A DNA stretch of 57,309 bases from Halomonas sp. (GTDB taxonomy: Bacteria; Pseudomonadota; Gammaproteobacteria; Pseudomonadales; Halomonadaceae): positions 1 through 57,309 of the forward strand of contig NZ_JAKDUR010000011.1 in assembly GCF_030457605.1 (NCBI RefSeq), written 5' to 3'. The first letter of the stretch is position 1; every line of letters starts with the position of its first letter. The notes beneath the pieces are model-generated. The model was not told where the DNA came from. It was given only the letters and a program-made list of their open reading frames with translations, and ran no database searches. Below, piece after piece: positions 55,239 through 57,309 of the stretch. The translations under genes were made by a program, and so were the position numbers.

Positions 55239-55359
55239 AAAAGCCGCTGCCGAGGGTCAAAAAGTGGGCGATTAGTCTAGCACAGGGGCGCGAACGGTTT
55301 AGCCTGAGCCCGCGCGCCTTTTCGTCCCGCGACCTGGCGACAGGCCTTGTTCACACATA

Positions 55360-57039
55360 CTACTCATCCGGCCGGGGATCGGCGCGCTGGAGCAATTCCT
55401 CAATGGCCAGACCCGTGGGCAAGGTGCCGTAGTGCCGGTCGCCTGTGTTGCCCAGTCGCGAGCGGATAAACGCCTCGGCTACCCGGTCGTTGCCCGTACG
55501 TAGCAATAAAGCGCCCTGCATGACCAGGGCCAGTTGATCCACCAGATAACGCGCGCGGAACTCCCGCTGTTGGGTATCAGCGAACGCTTCTTTCAGCGCA
55601 TCAACCGCGCGACTCAACGGCGTATGCGGCTGCGCCCAGGGCTGAATTTCCTGCCACCAGGCTTCCAGCGTTGCCGGGTTTTTATCCAGCGCGCGCAGCA
55701 CATCCAGCGCCTGCACGTTACCCGAGCCTTCCCAGATGGCATTGATCGGTGCCTCCCGGTACAGCCGCGGCATGATGCAATTCTCGATCACGCCATTGCC
55801 GCCGATGCATTCCATGGCTTCGTAGCTATGTCCCGGCGTGCGCTTGCAGATCCAGTATTTGCCCACGGCCGTGCCCAGGCGTATCAGCGCCTTTTCGTGA
55901 GGGTTGTCGGCGTGATCCAGCGCTCGCGCCATGCGCATGGTCAGTGCTAGCGACCCTTCCGCTTCCAGCTGCAGATCCGCCAGCACATTACGCATCAAGG
56001 GTTGCTCAATCAGCGTCTTGCCAAAGGCCTTGCGTTGGTGAGCATGGTGGACGGCCTGGATAACGGCCTGATGCTGTGCGGCGCTGGAGCCCAGCATGCA
56101 ATCAAACCGCGTCATGGCCACCATTTCGGTAATGGCAGGCACGCCGCGGCCGGCTTCGCCAATAAGCCAGCCCTCGGCACCGCGCAGTTCCACCTCGGAT
56201 GACGCATTGGCGCGGTTGCCCAGCTTGTCCTTGAGGCGCTGGATCTGCACGGCGTTCCTGTCACCATCGCGGCGCCAGCGCGGCACCAGAAAGCAGCTTA
56301 ACCCCTCGGGCGCTTGCGCCAGCATCAGGAACGCATCGCACATGGGCGCGGACAGAAACCATTTGTGGCCCACCAGTTCATAGGCAGCACCCAATGCGTC
56401 GGAACCCGCCGGGCGGGCACTCGTGGTGTTGGCGCGCACATCGCTGCCGCCCTGTTTTTCGGTCATGCCCATACCCAGCGTCAGGGCCGGTTTGTGCTCG
56501 GCACTGGTGTTGCGCGGGTTGTAGTCACAGGCGAGCACCTTGGGTAGCCACTGCTCGGCAATTGCCGGCGTCAGTCGTAGCGAAGGCACCGCGGCAAACG
56601 TCATGGTAATCGGGCAGCAGTGCGCCGCTTCTACCTGACTGTGCAGATAATATTTCGCCGCCCGTGCGACGTGCGCGCCCGGGCCGGGAGCATTCCAGGG
56701 CGCAGCGTGCAGCCCCTCGCGCAACGCCATTGCCATCAAGCGGTGATAGGACGGGTGATACACAACCTCGTCCACGCGATGGCCAAAGCGGTCGTGGCTG
56801 TCAAAACGCGGTAGTTGTTCGTTGGCCTCAAAGCCCCACTGAATGACCTCGGGGTCACCGCAAACCGCGCCATAACGACAAAGATCGTCTTGCGCCCAGC
56901 CGGCCTGCTCGCGTGCTACCGCTTCCATCAGCGCCGTGTCACCGCGATACAGGTTGTGGTTTTCCAGCGGCGTCGCCTGGTTGCGTACTTCATGGGTTGC
57001 CGCCCGGGTATCCCGTCCGGGCTCGGATACTTTATGCAT
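55360..57039 (-). CDS. aidB: AidB-like acyl-CoA dehydrogenase
   Basis: Encodes 559 residues. The AidB features ATHEVRNQATPLENHNLYRGD at the N-terminus, AHCCPITMTFAAVPSLRLTP, GMGMTEKQGGSDVRANTT (FAD-binding loop) and the C-terminal helical domain with ECIGGNGVIENCIMPRLYREAP are present. It is longer than ordinary acyl-CoA dehydrogenases (about 380-400), as AidB is. E. coli AidB is induced by alkylating agents and binds DNA. ATG 57039 follows GGGAG. Confidence 0.9.
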   Translation of the reverse strand: MHKVSEPGRDTRAATHEVRNQATPLENHNLYRGDTALMEAVAREQAGWAQDDLCRYGAVCGDPEVIQWGFEANEQLPRFDSHDRFGHRVDEVVYHPSYHRLMAMALREGLHAAPWNAPGPGAHVARAAKYYLHSQVEAAHCCPITMTFAAVPSLRLTPAIAEQWLPKVLACDYNPRNTSAEHKPALTLGMGMTEKQGGSDVRANTTSARPAGSDALGAAYELVGHKWFLSAPMCDAFLMLAQAPEGLSCFLVPRWRRDGDRNAVQIQRLKDKLGNRANASSEVELRGAEGWLIGEAGRGVPAITEMVAMTRFDCMLGSSAAQHQAVIQAVHHAHQRKAFGKTLIEQPLMRNVLADLQLEAEGSLALTMRMARALDHADNPHEKALIRLGTAVGKYWICKRTPGHSYEAMECIGGNGVIENCIMPRLYREAPINAIWEGSGNVQALDVLRALDKNPATLEAWWQEIQPWAQPHTPLSRAVDALKEAFADTQQREFRARYLVDQLALVMQGALLLRTGNDRVAEAFIRSRLGNTGDRHYGTLPTGLAIEELLQRADPRPDE

Positions 57040-57309
57040 AAACAGACTCCCGTTCAGCAGCTGGGGCTACGGTAATCGCGCCTACCAGCGCCGTAGAAAA
57101 GCCGTACAAGAGATTAGTGTAGGTGAAAAGGTCGGGTAGAGGGTTAAGCGAATTATCAGTGTGTCGCGCGGCGGCTTTGATTGGCGGACTGTCCGGCTTT
57201 CAGGATCTCAGCGTTAGACCGCTGTGAAGGGAAAGGTTATATTATTCATCGGGTTAGGGCCTGTTGACGTTTGATGAGGAGGAGGTTTGGCAGGATAGGG
57301 GCAAGCTCG
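57040..57309. other. Right-edge non-coding stretch
   Basis: No gene is recognised in this 270-bp stretch upstream of aidB. GAGGAGGAGG near 57277 could be a ribosome binding site for a plus-strand gene beginning beyond the window, but no start codon is in a suitable place before the end. Confidence 0.3.

Noticed and set aside
57240-57309. GGGCCTGTTGACG and the GGAGGAGG stretch as the end of an insertion element
   Set aside because: No partner terminus or transposase is visible before the window ends, so nothing supports an element.

Overview
The window looks like a chromosomal segment of a moderately halophilic gammaproteobacterium, most likely Halomonadaceae (Halomonas-like). The evidence is the high GC content, acidic proteins, an NhaD-type Na+/H+ antiporter, and a gene order from pyrE to pstS that follows the Pseudomonas order (pyrE-crc-rph-yicC-gmk-rpoZ-spoT-ridA-oxyR-recG-HU-rubredoxin reductase-ubiC-ubiA-phoBR-phoU-pstBACS) as I remember it. 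No rRNA, tRNA or CRISPR array was recognised. All function calls come from reading motifs and context; no database search was run.

Layout. (1) 0.3-7.8 kb: nucleoside uptake (Tsx-like outer-membrane channel plus NupC), a CorA-type metal transporter, NhaD, and a divergent MerR regulator / Zn-Cd-Pb P-type ATPase pair with a well-formed MerR operator between them. (2) 7.85-12.2 kb: a mobile-DNA patch. An IS481-family element appears split: its transposase is at 7.85-8.82 kb and its other terminal segment at 11.32-11.36 kb. A 2.5-kb block with a Fur-box-preceded TonB-dependent siderophore receptor lies between the halves. Next come the 3' end of a group II intron (maturase C-terminus, domains V and VI) and a frameshifted small gene. 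(3) 12.2-17.9 kb: mntR divergent from an mntABCD-type manganese ABC transporter, then a secreted di-haem cytochrome c. (4) 18-28.7 kb: rep helicase, trmL, pyrE, a catalytically degenerate ExoIII-like Crc protein, rph, yicC, and an accessory group (YnfA, GNAT, coiled-coil protein, TraX-like protein, AlkA-like glycosylase, MFS exporter). (5) 28.8-42.6 kb: the gmk-rpoZ-spoT-ridA run, oxyR-recG, FUSC protein, HU, rubredoxin reductase and ubiCA. (6) 42.6-51.8 kb: the phosphate regulon, with phoBR behind tandem Pho boxes, a Cu chaperone and cysZ, then pstSCAB-phoU on the minus strand with further Pho boxes. (7) 51.8-57.3 kb: an orphan TRAP solute-binding protein, uvrD and aidB.

Two observations deserve most attention. 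One is the split IS481 element carrying a siderophore receptor, with a 4-bp GATG duplication at the junctions, one copy overlapping the receptor stop codon. The other is a 145-bp intergenic repeat with 19-bp terminal inverted repeats, present as two full copies (27280-27424, 41496-41640) and one partial copy (20139-20184); one copy supplies the ubiC stop codon.
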